A stretch of DNA of 23,254 nucleotides from Nitrososphaerota archaeon (GCA_027314685.1 DAHVAI010000032.1:1-23254); one strand, 5' to 3'; numbered from the stretch's first letter, positions 1-8,998 are shown. Notes: generated from the sequence alone by a model not told the origin. Translations and numbers: made by a program.

Positions 1-75
1 CTTCACTATGGTGGACGAGTCTTCAACTTCCACCTCTTCGTCGACTTGGGTTCTTCTCTTGTTAACTTTTGCCAA
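1..75 (-). CDS. N-terminus of an unrecognised protein, cut by the window edge
   Basis: A minus-strand reading frame stays open from a TTG codon at 75-73 to the window edge, giving 25 residues that begin MAKVNKRRTQVDEEVEVEDS. A lysine/arginine stretch is followed by an acidic stretch. No ATG or GTG start lies between this TTG and the in-frame stop upstream. An AT-rich TATA-like element at 137-144 (minus strand) would place a transcription start about 35-40 bases before the TTG. TTG starts are common in this window, which supports the choice. The fragment is too short to identify; it could also be chance. Confidence 0.4.
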   Translation of the reverse strand, partial: MAKVNKRRTQVDEEVEVEDSSTIVK

Positions 76-136
76 ATTGCCATCCCTTGTAAATTCTAGC
101 CGAGTTATCCAGATATTCCAATACTCAAAACCTGCT

Positions 137-144
137 TATAATAT
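137..144 (-). promoter_or_regulatory. TATA-like box for the left-edge partial gene
   Basis: On the minus strand this reads TATTATAA. It lies about 62 bases before the TTG start at 75, so transcription would begin near position 115. Archaeal TATA boxes sit about 25 bases before the transcription start. Inferred from sequence only. Confidence 0.3.
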
Positions 145-241
145 AGTTACGATTTTGCAGCAACACGAATACGAAAGGCCGCTACCGATAAGGTACGTGA
201 ATCTAAATCTGTGTAGGCAACAAGCGATATAGTGTGTTGAC

Positions 242-442
242 CTACTTCTTCAGAAACACATAAGCACAAACCACAGCAATCGGAATGAACGCTAGGAATG
301 AGTAAAGAAAGCTCATCCACTTTGTGCCGAATGACGCTATGGGATCTCCTATTATGAGTACGATCAAGAAGAGTCCTATGACACAAAGTATCGCACCAGC
401 TGCTATCTTGGCGGATGAACGCCTTGAATTGGATTGATTCAA
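242..442 (-). CDS. Small two-helix membrane protein, unknown function
   Basis: 66 residues from a TTG start. A short polar, basic N-terminus (SNSRRSSAK) is followed by two hydrophobic segments, at about residues 13-33 and 43-63, and the protein ends in two lysines (FLKK). Seen directly: a compact two-helix membrane protein with a short loop containing GDPIASFG. It starts 11 bases after the stop of the carotenoid hydratase gene on the same strand, so the two are probably co-transcribed. I do not recognise the family. A frame in the other register (147-461) overlaps it but has no membrane pattern and is taken as a shadow. Confidence 0.6.
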   Translation of the reverse strand: MNQSNSRRSSAKIAAGAILCVIGLFLIVLIIGDPIASFGTKWMSFLYSFLAFIPIAVVCAYVFLKK

Positions 443-453
443 TACCAGACACC

Positions 454-1164
454 TTATGCAATTGTGGTCAGTACGTCATTGAGGAGCGTGAGAAAGACAA
501 TCAGAAAAGTCTCAAGGACTATCACTCGAAAGACGAAACGACCCAGGTTTGGACCCTCTCCAGGTATCTGCTTCTTCCGCGAGATTACTCTTTCAATAGT
601 ATCGAATACTTTGAAGGGTTTGTCGTTGAAAATAGTGTGCTCCGCTATGATGTCGTAGAAGAATATCAAGAGGAACCAGCCGACGAAATTGAACAGTGGT
701 ACTCCCAAGACGTCTCCTATATTAGCTGTCCAGACCCAAAGCCCGTTAGAGGAAGCTATAGGGTCCATGATGAAATCGATATTCAGGGCAAAAAGACCTG
801 AAGCAGTTGCTTGGACGAGCGCCCTTTTTGCAGGAAAAGCAACGCCGTGGAAGATCAAATATCCGGACATTGCAAAAGTAAACCATCCCAGGACAATCCA
901 AAGAGGAACGAGTCCTACCCACATAAGGTAACCCGGATAGTTCGGCAGTAGAACACCAGCGTAGTGATAGTAGGTATATGCCCCCTTCAAGACTGCAAAG
1001 TTTTCGAGAGGCGCAGACCAGAGAATAGATCCTAGAAGAAATATGCTCGTCTTGTATAGCCCGAATTTCGTGACCCCTGCGTAATACACAGAAGCTGCGA
1101 CTAATACGAAGCCTAGCTCTGCCAGGATTGGAATAGCTACATCCGTGTTAACAACACCTTGCAA
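454..1164 (-). CDS. cruF: CruF-like carotenoid 1,2-hydratase (DUF422 family)
   Basis: 236 residues, the usual size for the CruF/bisanhydrobacterioruberin hydratase family. These integral membrane enzymes add water to the terminal double bond of acyclic carotenoids, as in bacterioruberin synthesis. About six hydrophobic segments are visible. Family hallmarks are the acidic residue in a membrane segment (E54 in PLEN), the conserved D134-P motif in the fourth segment, and the two following tryptophans (W143, W145). The start is TTG; an ATG four bases upstream is out of frame and soon stops. A TATA-like AGCATAAAG lies at about 1213-1223 on the minus strand. No other obvious carotenoid gene is adjacent, but a UbiA prenyltransferase and a polyprenyl synthase lie about 20 kb away in the same window. 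The family assignment is fairly secure; the exact substrate is not. Confidence 0.8.
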   Translation of the reverse strand: MQGVVNTDVAIPILAELGFVLVAASVYYAGVTKFGLYKTSIFLLGSILWSAPLENFAVLKGAYTYYHYAGVLLPNYPGYLMWVGLVPLWIVLGWFTFAMSGYLIFHGVAFPAKRALVQATASGLFALNIDFIMDPIASSNGLWVWTANIGDVLGVPLFNFVGWFLLIFFYDIIAEHTIFNDKPFKVFDTIERVISRKKQIPGEGPNLGRFVFRVIVLETFLIVFLTLLNDVLTTIA

Positions 1165-1328
1165 TCATCCGGTAACCTTCTCTGGTGGTCTTCTGGTCTC
1201 ACCTCCCAACGTCTCTTTATGCTTTTACTGCCATTTTGGAAAAATTTCTGATACAAAAGAAGTTTCGTTTTATCATAAATCTTCACAAGAAAATTCCAAT
1301 ATCTGAAGAGTAACTTGGCGAATCGAGT

Positions 1329-1880
1329 TCAAGTGAGTAAAACGGCAGCTGAGATCACCGTCGTCCATAGTCCATTCTTGTCACCCTCCGCAGACTGCGT
1401 GATATGCGTCGTCTTGACTATCTTGCCTGAGATTTTCCAGATCTGCTTTTTTTCGTCATAGCTTTGATCTGGATTGAATGGAATACCGAGTGTCGAAGCC
1501 AGCATTGACGCAGCAAGGTCTTCGGCGTAGTCTCCGGCCTTCTCGTCAGTTTCTCCGTAGTCTTCATGTTCTGAGAGATATCCGTACGTGTTCCTATCCT
1601 GAGGGATGGCAAGTCCTACTGAGGCGGCAATCAGGCGATTGGGCTCGTTGGTCGAAATCCGGCTCATAACCAAGAATAATATCTGACCGGGTGTGAGCTC
1701 TTGAAGTCCTTCTTTCTTGGAAACCACTTTGCATCTGGGGGGAAATATGCTAGACACTGTGACTAGATTGTAAGCTTCAATACCTGCGTCCCTCAATGCG
1801 AGCTCGAAGCTTGCTAAGCGTTCCTTATGTCTGCCCACTCCTTTAGTTAGGAAGATTTTCTTTGGAACTAACGTTGGCAT
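1329..1880 (-). CDS. pdaD: Pyruvoyl-dependent arginine decarboxylase
   Basis: 183 residues, close to the usual 160-180. It converts arginine to agmatine, the first step of archaeal polyamine synthesis and the source of agmatine for tRNA modification. The proenzyme self-cleaves between two serines, and the new N-terminal serine becomes the pyruvoyl group. The expected site is present as VSSIFPP with S43 and S44, followed by the family pattern of a glycine-rich central strand and an acidic helix ([15 protein letters not shown]) that supplies an active-site glutamate. The ATG start is clear. It is separated from cruF by 164 bases with a TATA-like element for cruF, so it appears to be a single-gene unit. 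No key residue looks missing. Confidence 0.92.
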   Translation of the reverse strand: MPTLVPKKIFLTKGVGRHKERLASFELALRDAGIEAYNLVTVSSIFPPRCKVVSKKEGLQELTPGQILFLVMSRISTNEPNRLIAASVGLAIPQDRNTYGYLSEHEDYGETDEKAGDYAEDLAASMLASTLGIPFNPDQSYDEKKQIWKISGKIVKTTHITQSAEGDKNGLWTTVISAAVLLT

Positions 1881-2018
1881 TTCTTGCTTTTACGAAACAT
1901 TCGCTAACTTGAGCGTTTTTTAGCGTTGTGCTCGTAGAATTTTCACGACTCCTGTTAGAGACCTCTTGCGCAATAATCAAATTAAGGTGGATGATCAACC
2001 AGAGATTAGAGAACGTTT

Positions 2019-2822
2019 TTGGCCCAGGATTCTGAATCTATCCAAAAAGTCGAGGTTTCGCTGAGAGAAAATTTCAGACTATCTAGCTACGAAGCTAGGG
2101 CCTATTTAGCACTGCTAAGGCGAGGTAAACAGACGCCCAAGGAGCTTTCCTCCACAGCGGGTGTGCCGATGCCAAGGATCTATGATACGTTGGAAAGTCT
2201 GATGTCCAAAGGATTTGCAGTAGAACAAGAGGAATACTATTCATCCATTCCGGCAAAACAAGCACTTAAGGGTAGAAGTGCTCAATTCGAAGTTCAGTTC
2301 GCAAAGGAACACCGACGCCGAAAAATTGCTGAAGAGCAACTATTGTCGGAGCTGGAAGATTCCGAAAGAAGAGCATCTAGACCAGATCATAGCGAAATTT
2401 CAATTCTCAAGGGGTTCAACTCGATTTCGAATAAATTCGTAGAGCTTCTCGAACAATCTACCGACGTGCTGCTTGTCGCGAAGAGAGCAATCGAAGCTAG
2501 AGATGTATTCGTCCCTATTCTCTCAGAGTACTCTGTGAGAGGCGGAGCTAGAAGACGGATTAGGATATTGGCGCCAAGGAGCGCAAAGATAACCCAAAGA
2601 GAACTTGAAGAAGCAAAACGCGCGAACGCTGAGATAAGAAGAACTGATCACGTGATGTTTGATCTCATGATTGATGACAAGGATGACATAATCATAGGTG
2701 TGCCTGATCCGCTGTCAAACGAGATCAACCACGCGATTGCGATATGGGTACGAAACAGAGCATTTGCCACATCGACAAGAAGTGCCGTCGAAGAAATCTG
2801 GAAGGCATCAGAGAAAATTTAG
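2019..2822 (+). CDS. TrmB-family transcriptional regulator
   Basis: 267 residues. The N-terminal winged helix-turn-helix spans about residues 18-80 and includes LSSYEARAYLALLRRG and the recognition-helix region VPMPRIYDTLESL, typical of TrmB. A basic helical linker follows at about 85-120. The C-terminal effector domain (about 120-265) resembles the TrmB sensor region, with a phospholipase-D-like fold pattern ending in FDLMIDDKDDIIIGVPDP. The start must be TTG, because an in-frame TAG lies only three codons upstream and no other start intervenes. Its stop TAG shares four bases (TTAG) with the stop of the convergent kaiC-like gene. TrmB proteins usually bind sugars or other small ligands; the ligand here is unknown. 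Regulation of the neighbouring KaiC operon is possible but not shown. Confidence 0.85.
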   Translation: MAQDSESIQKVEVSLRENFRLSSYEARAYLALLRRGKQTPKELSSTAGVPMPRIYDTLESLMSKGFAVEQEEYYSSIPAKQALKGRSAQFEVQFAKEHRRRKIAEEQLLSELEDSERRASRPDHSEISILKGFNSISNKFVELLEQSTDVLLVAKRAIEARDVFVPILSEYSVRGGARRRIRILAPRSAKITQRELEEAKRANAEIRRTDHVMFDLMIDDKDDIIIGVPDPLSNEINHAIAIWVRNRAFATSTRSAVEEIWKASEKI

Positions 2823-3553
2823 GTAAGTTTTGGTATTTTACCTGAAGGGTACACCACTAACCCGGTTTCCCCGATCTTCAGTGGAAAAGTTCCTTCTTTA
2901 TGCGAAGTTCCCCGCATCTTTCTCACCTCAATTCCTCTTACCCTGAGCCCTCCAACCCTTGCGTAGTACAGGACTACGACTCCATCAGTAATGAATTCTT
3001 CTACGCCGAACCTGCTTAGCGCTTGGCTGTCTTCTGGGATCTCAGTCACAAACAATATCGTAGCGTCAAGTTGCTTCAACAAGCTTGAGAATCTCAAAAG
3101 ATCCTGTCTCAATTGCATTGCATTATCGACTTGCATACCGAAAACGGTAATGGGATCGATCACGATACGCTTCGCACCAATCTTCTTCCAGAGCGTCGAA
3201 ATAGTGGAGTAAAGATCAGCGGCGTCAACTCTCCTTAGCTGACCGTTGACCGCGGGCGAAACGTCAACGAAAGCAATCTTTTCTCTCTTTTGCAGGCCTT
3301 CAACATCCCAACCATAAGTGGAGGAGTTCTTCAAAATGCTTGAAACAGACTCTTCCATGGTTACGTAAATTCCAGGCTCGTCATACACTTTTGCGCCTTT
3401 ATACACGAACTGCATTGCAAAAGTGCTTTTGCCGGTTCCAGTGCCTCCTGTGATTAGAATTGATTTTTCTCTGGGCAAGCCTCCTTTGACAAGCTCGTCA
3501 AATCCGTCTATCCCTGACCTTACTTTGCTTAAGACCATCTTCTCAAACCTCAA
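2819..3553 (-). CDS. KaiC-family (RecA-fold) ATPase, single domain
   Basis: 244 residues, one KaiC domain. Key features are all intact: Walker A GGTGTGKS at residues 36-43, the paired catalytic glutamates E67-E68, Walker B ending at D133 (RIVIDPI), and the KaiC C-terminal signature RGIEVRKMRGTSH. It starts with TTG at 3553, overlapping the end of the preceding kaiC-like gene by 11 bases; an ATG five codons later would instead leave a four-base gap. It is the last gene of a three-gene minus-strand operon with the helical-repeat protein and a second KaiC-like ATPase. Archaeal KaiC homologues of this type are thought to act in signal transduction. The partner and output are unknown. Likely active as an ATPase, possibly a hexamer with the neighbouring paralogue. 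Confidence 0.9.
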   Translation of the reverse strand: MRFEKMVLSKVRSGIDGFDELVKGGLPREKSILITGGTGTGKSTFAMQFVYKGAKVYDEPGIYVTMEESVSSILKNSSTYGWDVEGLQKREKIAFVDVSPAVNGQLRRVDAADLYSTISTLWKKIGAKRIVIDPITVFGMQVDNAMQLRQDLLRFSSLLKQLDATILFVTEIPEDSQALSRFGVEEFITDGVVVLYYARVGGLRVRGIEVRKMRGTSHKEGTFPLKIGETGLVVYPSGKIPKLT

Positions 3554-4253
3554 TATCCAATCCTGTATTCGTTATGGTGTAAGTTCTCCAAGAATCATCA
3601 TGGTGTCTACCTCTCAGTGTCTCGATCCTAAATTGATGCATACGCCGGTCACCTTCTTCTTTTATCCTGAACCTCAGCGTACCGGTGCTTGAAAATGTTA
3701 GCGCGTTAAGAACTCTTTCCTCATGAGCACCGTCTGTTACGGTGACAATCCCACGGGTGTGAAAATTCTCTAGGCGAGAACTTAGACAGGAAATGAAATC
3801 GATCACTGATTTTGTCTCGCAGGAGAGCAGAAGTCTAGAGACGGAATCCATTACCACTAGGAATCTTTCGGTATCACGAGATGAAACAACTTCCTTCAGT
3901 TCCTCGGTTATCGCTATCAGAACTCCTGTCGGATCAAGTCCCAACACGCCGCTTCCTAGATTTTCAGAAATTCCTAATCTGGAAGAGCTTACCACGTCTA
4001 TTATCTTCATTCTGCCCTCGGATTCATAACGATCGATCCTCCAACCAAATTTTATCATCCGGTCACGCAGGGTCTGTGGAAGTTCCTCAGTGGTAATCCA
4101 AAGAACTGTTCCATTAGCCAGGAGGCTTTCATACGCATATTGCTGAGCAAGAATGGTCTTTCCTGTTCCACTCGCACCCGAGAGAAGCACCAAGCCGTAA
4201 GGCAACATTTCCTTGGAGGTGAGGGCGCTGATAGCCTCACTCACATTTCTCAC
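3543..4253 (-). CDS. Divergent KaiC-like ATPase
   Basis: 236 residues with a RecA/KaiC core but clear divergence. Walker A is GASGTGKT (26-33), the glutamate pair is E56-E57 (TTEEL), and Walker B ends at D136 (FLVVMDSVSRL). The usual N-terminal TGIxGLDxLxxGG element of KaiC proteins is absent: the protein begins MRNVSEAISALTSKEM and goes straight into the strand before Walker A. The C-terminal KMRG element is replaced by ETLRGRHHDDS. It starts with GTG, and its first four bases (GTGA) overlap the stop of the 1155-residue gene, a classic coupling signal. Its end overlaps the next kaiC gene. It probably forms a mixed complex with the neighbouring canonical KaiC; that is inference. Confidence 0.85.
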   Translation of the reverse strand: MRNVSEAISALTSKEMLPYGLVLLSGASGTGKTILAQQYAYESLLANGTVLWITTEELPQTLRDRMIKFGWRIDRYESEGRMKIIDVVSSSRLGISENLGSGVLGLDPTGVLIAITEELKEVVSSRDTERFLVVMDSVSRLLLSCETKSVIDFISCLSSRLENFHTRGIVTVTDGAHEERVLNALTFSSTGTLRFRIKEEGDRRMHQFRIETLRGRHHDDSWRTYTITNTGLDIEV

Positions 4254-7200
4254 AATAATCGGGCTTGTTCTAATAGTGGACGCCTCCTTTCAATTCTTTC
4301 CAAAAGCATCTTCTCGTCTGAGAGTAGCTCCGCTTTTTCCTTGGTGGGTGTATTCAGTGCCCTGGATGATATGATTTCGAGCTCAGATCTGACTTGTTCC
4401 AATTGTGCATTCATCCTATCATACTCATTCTTCAGCCTGAGTAAACTCTCTTCGATATTCGAGATGTTTTCTCTAATGGAATAAACTTTTTCCGTCTTGG
4501 CTTGTTCGTCCAAGCCTTCAGAACTATTCTGCAATTGCCGCAATTCCTCTTCAAGACATCTCTTTTTCTCCAACACACCCGTGATATCTGTCAATTCATC
4601 TGATTCTACTGCAAGCTTCACGGCTTGCGCTCTGCTAATCTTGTAGTTTCCTTCGGCATCCATATAAACAAGAGCGGGATGCCATACGAATTCGCCTGTC
4701 GATAGAGGCTTTGCAAGAACAGAAATCCGGTTCGAAAAACCGGGTTTTATCTTCGAAGCGAACATTAACGAACGATCTTTGGCATTGATTCTGTTGCTTT
4801 CGAGCAATTCCAATCCTTCGGGAATTGCCTCGTCAATCTTAACAGTTATTGCCTCCCCTCTTCCAATATTTGATAGAGCAATATCGATTACTACATTTTC
4901 ATTGAACTGCACCAATTGCTTTGTACTCACATCCAGAACCATGAAGGCAGTGTCAAGTTCCCTGGCTGAGTTTTCTGGAGATTGATCGAATAACGTAGTA
5001 CTTGATATCGCAGCATAAATGATTTTGTTAGAGGCAATTTCTGCGATGATGTCATGTGCCAGAGGAATTAACTTTTGATGATTTCGGACTGCCCCGATCA
5101 TTCGCAATGCTTCTTTGACACGCGCGGAGGATCCAAGTCGTTGATAATACCTGGAAGCTTTTGAAAGAGATCTTTGAGCGTAACTGTAGAGTTTGGCCTT
5201 TGTGTCTGGACTTTCCATCTCTCTCTCCGCAGCGTTCATTTCCATTGTCGCATCGAGAATGTGTTTGCTTGCTTTGAGCATGTTTAGAAACGATTTGTTT
5301 CCGAGTCTCCTGAAGGTAAGTCCAGCCGAATCTAGCGCCTTGTTACATTCGAGCAATTTCTCTACATCGAGTGAAGATTCAAGTGATTCCTCAATTTGCT
5401 TTGAGTAATAGAGGAACGTTGCGAAATTGGAGAGCCCAATCAGCAACGGCCTTAGCGACTTTGACTTCGATGTTTCAGCCGCTCTCCTGAAAATGCCTTC
5501 AGCTTCTAGATAGAGTTCGGAATTATCTGTCATTTGGGCTGTTTGGAAGCTAACTAGTGCTTTACAAAGTGATGAAAGAGAGCCCAACTCATTCGAACCT
5601 AGAGAATCAGATGTTTCAGAGTTTTCAGCTAATTCGTGAAATATCTCTTCTGCGAGTGAAAGTCCTTTGACGGATTGCTCAGCATCACCAATTCTGTAAG
5701 CTTCTTTTGATTTTTCAAGTATGATCCTGGCATTGCAGTACGAAATCATTCTGTTTGCAAGATCCATGAATGATTTGGAATCTTCGGACTCGACATTTCG
5801 GAGCTCGCTTTGCAATTTTGATAGTTCTTGGACAGCGTCGACAAAATACTGAACCGAACTTTGGGCATTCTCTGACAAGGATTCTCTCTCTGATTTCTCA
5901 ATCAGGGACTCTGCAAAGTAAAGATGAGCTCTTGATTGCCACCTACTTGTGCCCAAGATTAGTTCAGCTGCATCCTTGTAAAGCTGTGATGCTTTTTCAA
6001 ATTCGGAAACTCTATGGGCAAGTTTTGCTTGTTCGATATGAGACCAAGCAAGCATGTAGTTGGAGGGGTCAGAGTATATCATTCTTATCTCCTGAGAATT
6101 TCCCACATTACTGTATGCTTCATGCGCTTTCTGGTAGTAATCTGCGCTCTCTCGGAAATTTCCCAATTTGTCCAAGACTTGACCAATGCGCCAGCAAGAT
6201 TCCGCAACCTTCTCATTAGATCCCATTTGACTGGAAATCCTAAACGCTTCAACAAAGTATCTCTTAGAGGCCTTGGATTGTCTCTTCCTTGTTTGATCAC
6301 TTGCTAGGTTCATCAATTCGTAACAGACGTCCCCAGCTAGGAGGGATGATTCGAGTAACCTGTTCTTGTATGCATCATCTTTGAAATACTTTCTACTCCT
6401 CAAGCAGTTTTCAAGAGCTTTCTCCAACGATTCCTTGATCAGATGTTCTTGTGCCTGTTCAGAGTTCTTTGTTTGTATGGCTCTGCTTCGAAAGTATTCG
6501 GCGTTGTGAAAGAAAATATCTCCAAGGTTAACGAGCTTGTATCTCACAAGACCTATCCGTCTATCGCTTAGAATACGTTCTGCCCTGCTGGCAAGCTCTA
6601 ATGATCGATTCATCAATTTCTTTCTCTTCGAAGGTTCTGATCGATTCGCTAGTTGCTGGTAAAATGTGGCGATCCAAGAGCCTCCAAGAAAGTCACCTTC
6701 GAAAGGTGACCATAACCGAAACCATCGCAATGATCTCTCTCCCAAATCGACTGCCTTCTTGAGACATTCAACTGTTGACTTGACCTCGAGTTGAAGTGTT
6801 GCTTCTTTTGCAAAAGTTCCTGCAATATTGTGGGCGCTCATAGCTTTGTAGATATTCCACGTGGTGTGTTTAGCAAATTCATAAGCCCGTTGGTAATGAT
6901 ATCTTGTTTCCTTTAGGAGGGTGAGCATCTGTTCTCCTTCTGAATTCTCGGATTTGCTTTCACAACATATGCCGTAATCCCAGTGTGCAGTGGAGAGGAA
7001 AGCTCTGAAGAAACCAACTTGGACTCTAGCTATTGTTGAGCGATTTACTGAAACTGACTTGATTGACAGTCTCTCACATTTGAAAAGACGCTCAATTGCT
7101 GGCGCTAGATATTCTGCAGAGGTCTTAAGATCTCTTTCGTATAGAAAGTAGGAAAAACCCACGCCGTCTTGCATTATTCCTAGAATTCCCTGAAGATCAG

Positions 7201-7717
7201 TGTCGTTTCGATACTTTTCAACAAACGCTATCGCCAATTCTCTCATTCTGGTGAGTTGCGACTCTTTGAGCCTCTTTGTCCTGATCAGAAATGGGGCAAT
7301 TCTAAGCTGAATCATGAGTCCAATTGCATAGGGCAGCGATAATCTCGATCTCGCTGCAGATGTCGCGGCTCTTGCATGTTGATACATCAATCTTGCGTTA
7401 ACTAGCCTGTTGTATCCGATATAGTTGGGGAAGAGCCAGTGTATCAGGGATAGAAGTGCGTGACGGACTGCGATATTATCGAGGGACTCATCGTCAATAC
7501 GGGTCTTTCTGACCGTTCCAAGCTCTTGTTCGAGATCTTGACGCGACTTGTGGAAGAATTCAATGGCTTGACCTGGTCTCCTAGATGAGCGATACAGCGC
7601 ACTCGTATTCGAATATCGAACGAAGAACTCTTGATCTATTCTCTCTTTGATTTCAGTCTCGCTTCTGGATAATTCAGGCAAAGTTTCTATCTCGTGGAAT
7701 TTCTGTCGACCTACCAA
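4250..7717 (-). CDS. Large helical-repeat (TPR-like) and coiled-coil protein
   Basis: 1155 residues. About residues 1-900 are almost wholly amphipathic helices with alternating small and aromatic residues, as in TPR-type repeats (for example FRESADYYQKAHEAYSNVG and EKASQLYKDAAELI). Residues of about 940-1045 are predicted beta-rich, with a pattern like an immunoglobulin-like or DUF11-like sandwich (ENVVIDIALSNIGRGEAITV). About 1055-1150 is a charged coiled coil. I see no signal peptide or membrane segment, so it is probably cytoplasmic. The TTG start is forced by an in-frame TGA four codons upstream. It is first in the operon with two KaiC-like ATPases and overlaps the next gene by GTGA. It may be a scaffold or client for them. 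I do not recognise a specific named family. Confidence 0.85.
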   Translation of the reverse strand: MVGRQKFHEIETLPELSRSETEIKERIDQEFFVRYSNTSALYRSSRRPGQAIEFFHKSRQDLEQELGTVRKTRIDDESLDNIAVRHALLSLIHWLFPNYIGYNRLVNARLMYQHARAATSAARSRLSLPYAIGLMIQLRIAPFLIRTKRLKESQLTRMRELAIAFVEKYRNDTDLQGILGIMQDGVGFSYFLYERDLKTSAEYLAPAIERLFKCERLSIKSVSVNRSTIARVQVGFFRAFLSTAHWDYGICCESKSENSEGEQMLTLLKETRYHYQRAYEFAKHTTWNIYKAMSAHNIAGTFAKEATLQLEVKSTVECLKKAVDLGERSLRWFRLWSPFEGDFLGGSWIATFYQQLANRSEPSKRKKLMNRSLELASRAERILSDRRIGLVRYKLVNLGDIFFHNAEYFRSRAIQTKNSEQAQEHLIKESLEKALENCLRSRKYFKDDAYKNRLLESSLLAGDVCYELMNLASDQTRKRQSKASKRYFVEAFRISSQMGSNEKVAESCWRIGQVLDKLGNFRESADYYQKAHEAYSNVGNSQEIRMIYSDPSNYMLAWSHIEQAKLAHRVSEFEKASQLYKDAAELILGTSRWQSRAHLYFAESLIEKSERESLSENAQSSVQYFVDAVQELSKLQSELRNVESEDSKSFMDLANRMISYCNARIILEKSKEAYRIGDAEQSVKGLSLAEEIFHELAENSETSDSLGSNELGSLSSLCKALVSFQTAQMTDNSELYLEAEGIFRRAAETSKSKSLRPLLIGLSNFATFLYYSKQIEESLESSLDVEKLLECNKALDSAGLTFRRLGNKSFLNMLKASKHILDATMEMNAAEREMESPDTKAKLYSYAQRSLSKASRYYQRLGSSARVKEALRMIGAVRNHQKLIPLAHDIIAEIASNKIIYAAISSTTLFDQSPENSARELDTAFMVLDVSTKQLVQFNENVVIDIALSNIGRGEAITVKIDEAIPEGLELLESNRINAKDRSLMFASKIKPGFSNRISVLAKPLSTGEFVWHPALVYMDAEGNYKISRAQAVKLAVESDELTDITGVLEKKRCLEEELRQLQNSSEGLDEQAKTEKVYSIRENISNIEESLLRLKNEYDRMNAQLEQVRSELEIISSRALNTPTKEKAELLSDEKMLLERIERRRPLLEQARLL

Positions 7718-7892
7718 ATTGTGGCATCACAATCGAATTTTTCGCGCTGGCCAGTAGCTATCACGTTTGCCAGATCGAGTGGAATATATGAAAATGTCTG
7801 ACCGAGTTAAAAAGTCCGGATTTACAAACTTACATTTGAGTAAGTACTAAGAATCCGTACGACTAATTCTCAACGAATAAACTCGTTCGATC

Positions 7893-8033
7893 TTACAACG
7901 TACCAAAAAGAAGGGTGTAAATTGCGACGCCTAAAGTAATAGCACCGGTCAAGAGAACAATCGTCGCCATCGAAGATGATAGTGCGTATCGCCGCTTTCC
8001 GACGCGTCTCTTGATGCTCATATCCAACGCCAC
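7893..8033 (-). CDS. Tiny single-helix membrane peptide with pilin-like N-terminus
   Basis: 46 residues from GTG at 8033, or 42 from the ATG at 8021. A basic stretch (IKRRVGKRRYA) precedes a hydrophobic segment of about 25 residues beginning SSSMATIVLLTGAIT, after which the protein ends at FGTL. The layout resembles the class III signal peptide and hydrophobic helix of archaeal type IV pilins and archaellins, but with no head domain. GAG-rich bases (TAGGAGA) directly precede the GTG. It lies between two promoters in a 504-base gap that otherwise holds only upstream regions for the flanking genes. It could be a real small membrane protein, or the start of a decayed pilin gene; no continuation is visible in the next 170 bases. 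Confidence 0.45.
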   Translation of the reverse strand: MALDMSIKRRVGKRRYALSSSMATIVLLTGAITLGVAIYTLLFGTL

Positions 8034-8183
8034 TCTCCTAAAATCATATGGCAATCCAAAGTAATACTTTCCTTCCTATTGCAGATGAAATCAAGTGAGT
8101 GTTTCTGGAAAATGGCAAATCTCTGGCAGAACCAACAGCATTCATAGGCAGATTCATATGGTACAATCATGATATGCAGGCCG

Positions 8184-8193
8184 AGTATTAAGC
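8184..8193 (+). promoter_or_regulatory. TATA-like box for the KaiC ATPase gene at 8222
   Basis: The sequence AGTATTAAGC lies about 33 bases before the ATG at 8222. Transcription would start about 8 bases before the ATG, giving a nearly leaderless message, as is common in archaea. Inferred from sequence and spacing only. Confidence 0.35.
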
Positions 8194-8221
8194 GAATAAC
8201 TTTTGGGATGGAAATCAGATC

Positions 8222-8998
8222 ATGAAATCAGAAAACGTTCCTAGTGGAATCCCGGGCTTGGATGACTTGCTGGGTGGAGGATTTCCTCGAGGCCGGGTCA
8301 TATTAGTTACAGGTGGTCCAGGCTCAGGCAAAACACTCATGTGTATGCAATTTCTCATTGATGGTATAGAGCGATTTGACGAAAGAGGTGTCTTTGTCTC
8401 CCTTGAGGAGAGCAAGTACCACCTCACAAACGAGATGAGCAGTTTCGGATGGGATTTAGAAAAATTCGAAAAAAAGGGTCAACTTGCTATTGTCGACGCC
8501 TCCCCACTAAGGCAGCTATCAAAGGAAAGTGAAACGCCGAACTCAGTACAAAACTCAAATGAAATTCACATCCGCGGGCCTGAATTTTCTATACAAGCTC
8601 TAAGTACTGTTATTAGAAGTTACGCTAGAGTGACCCGTGCTACACGCATAGTAATAGACCCCATAACGTCTCTCTCGTTGCAGTTTGAAGACACCCAGCA
8701 AAGGCGCACAGCAGTGATAGATCTGCTTGACTCGCTGGTAAGTATGGGGACGACCAATCTTGTCTCGAGTGAGATAGGGACGCGTATTGGAGGCGCGCTT
8801 ACAGACAGGGAGATTCCTGTGGAAGAGTATCTGTGCCACGGAGTAATCGTTCTTCACAACTCACACATTGCTGGACGAGGCGTAGTTTCAGCGATGGAGA
8901 TAGAAAAGATGCGCGAGAGAAAACATGATAGGCAACTACATCCATATGGTATCACAGAGAAGGGTATGATGGTTTCCACTGAACGATTCCTTGGCTAG
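8222..8998 (+). CDS. KaiC-family ATPase, single domain
   Basis: 258 residues from a clear ATG. It has the full KaiC layout: N-terminal SGIPGLDDLLGGG, Walker A GGPGSGKT at residues 31-38, the glutamate pair E62-E63 (LEES), Walker B with D146 (RIVIDPITS), and a C-terminal MEIEKMRERKHD that corresponds to the KaiC KMRG element. A hydrophilic insert of roughly 20 residues (about 98-120, rich in S, N and E) sits between the core strands and is absent from the other KaiC proteins of this window. The stop is 130 bases before the HerA-like gene on the same strand, and a separate TATA-like box lies between them. The role is unknown; KaiC homologues in archaea are thought to act in signalling. Confidence 0.9.
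   Translation: MKSENVPSGIPGLDDLLGGGFPRGRVILVTGGPGSGKTLMCMQFLIDGIERFDERGVFVSLEESKYHLTNEMSSFGWDLEKFEKKGQLAIVDASPLRQLSKESETPNSVQNSNEIHIRGPEFSIQALSTVIRSYARVTRATRIVIDPITSLSLQFEDTQQRRTAVIDLLDSLVSMGTTNLVSSEIGTRIGGALTDREIPVEEYLCHGVIVLHNSHIAGRGVVSAMEIEKMRERKHDRQLHPYGITEKGMMVSTERFLG

Noticed and set aside
147..461. 104-residue minus-strand frame overlapping the small membrane protein
   Set aside because: It lacks coherent structure and overlaps a more convincing two-helix membrane protein that follows cruF directly.
2819..4253. Archaellum motor locus, since FlaH is a KaiC relative
   Set aside because: No FlaI ATPase, FlaJ membrane protein or archaellin genes are present in the window.
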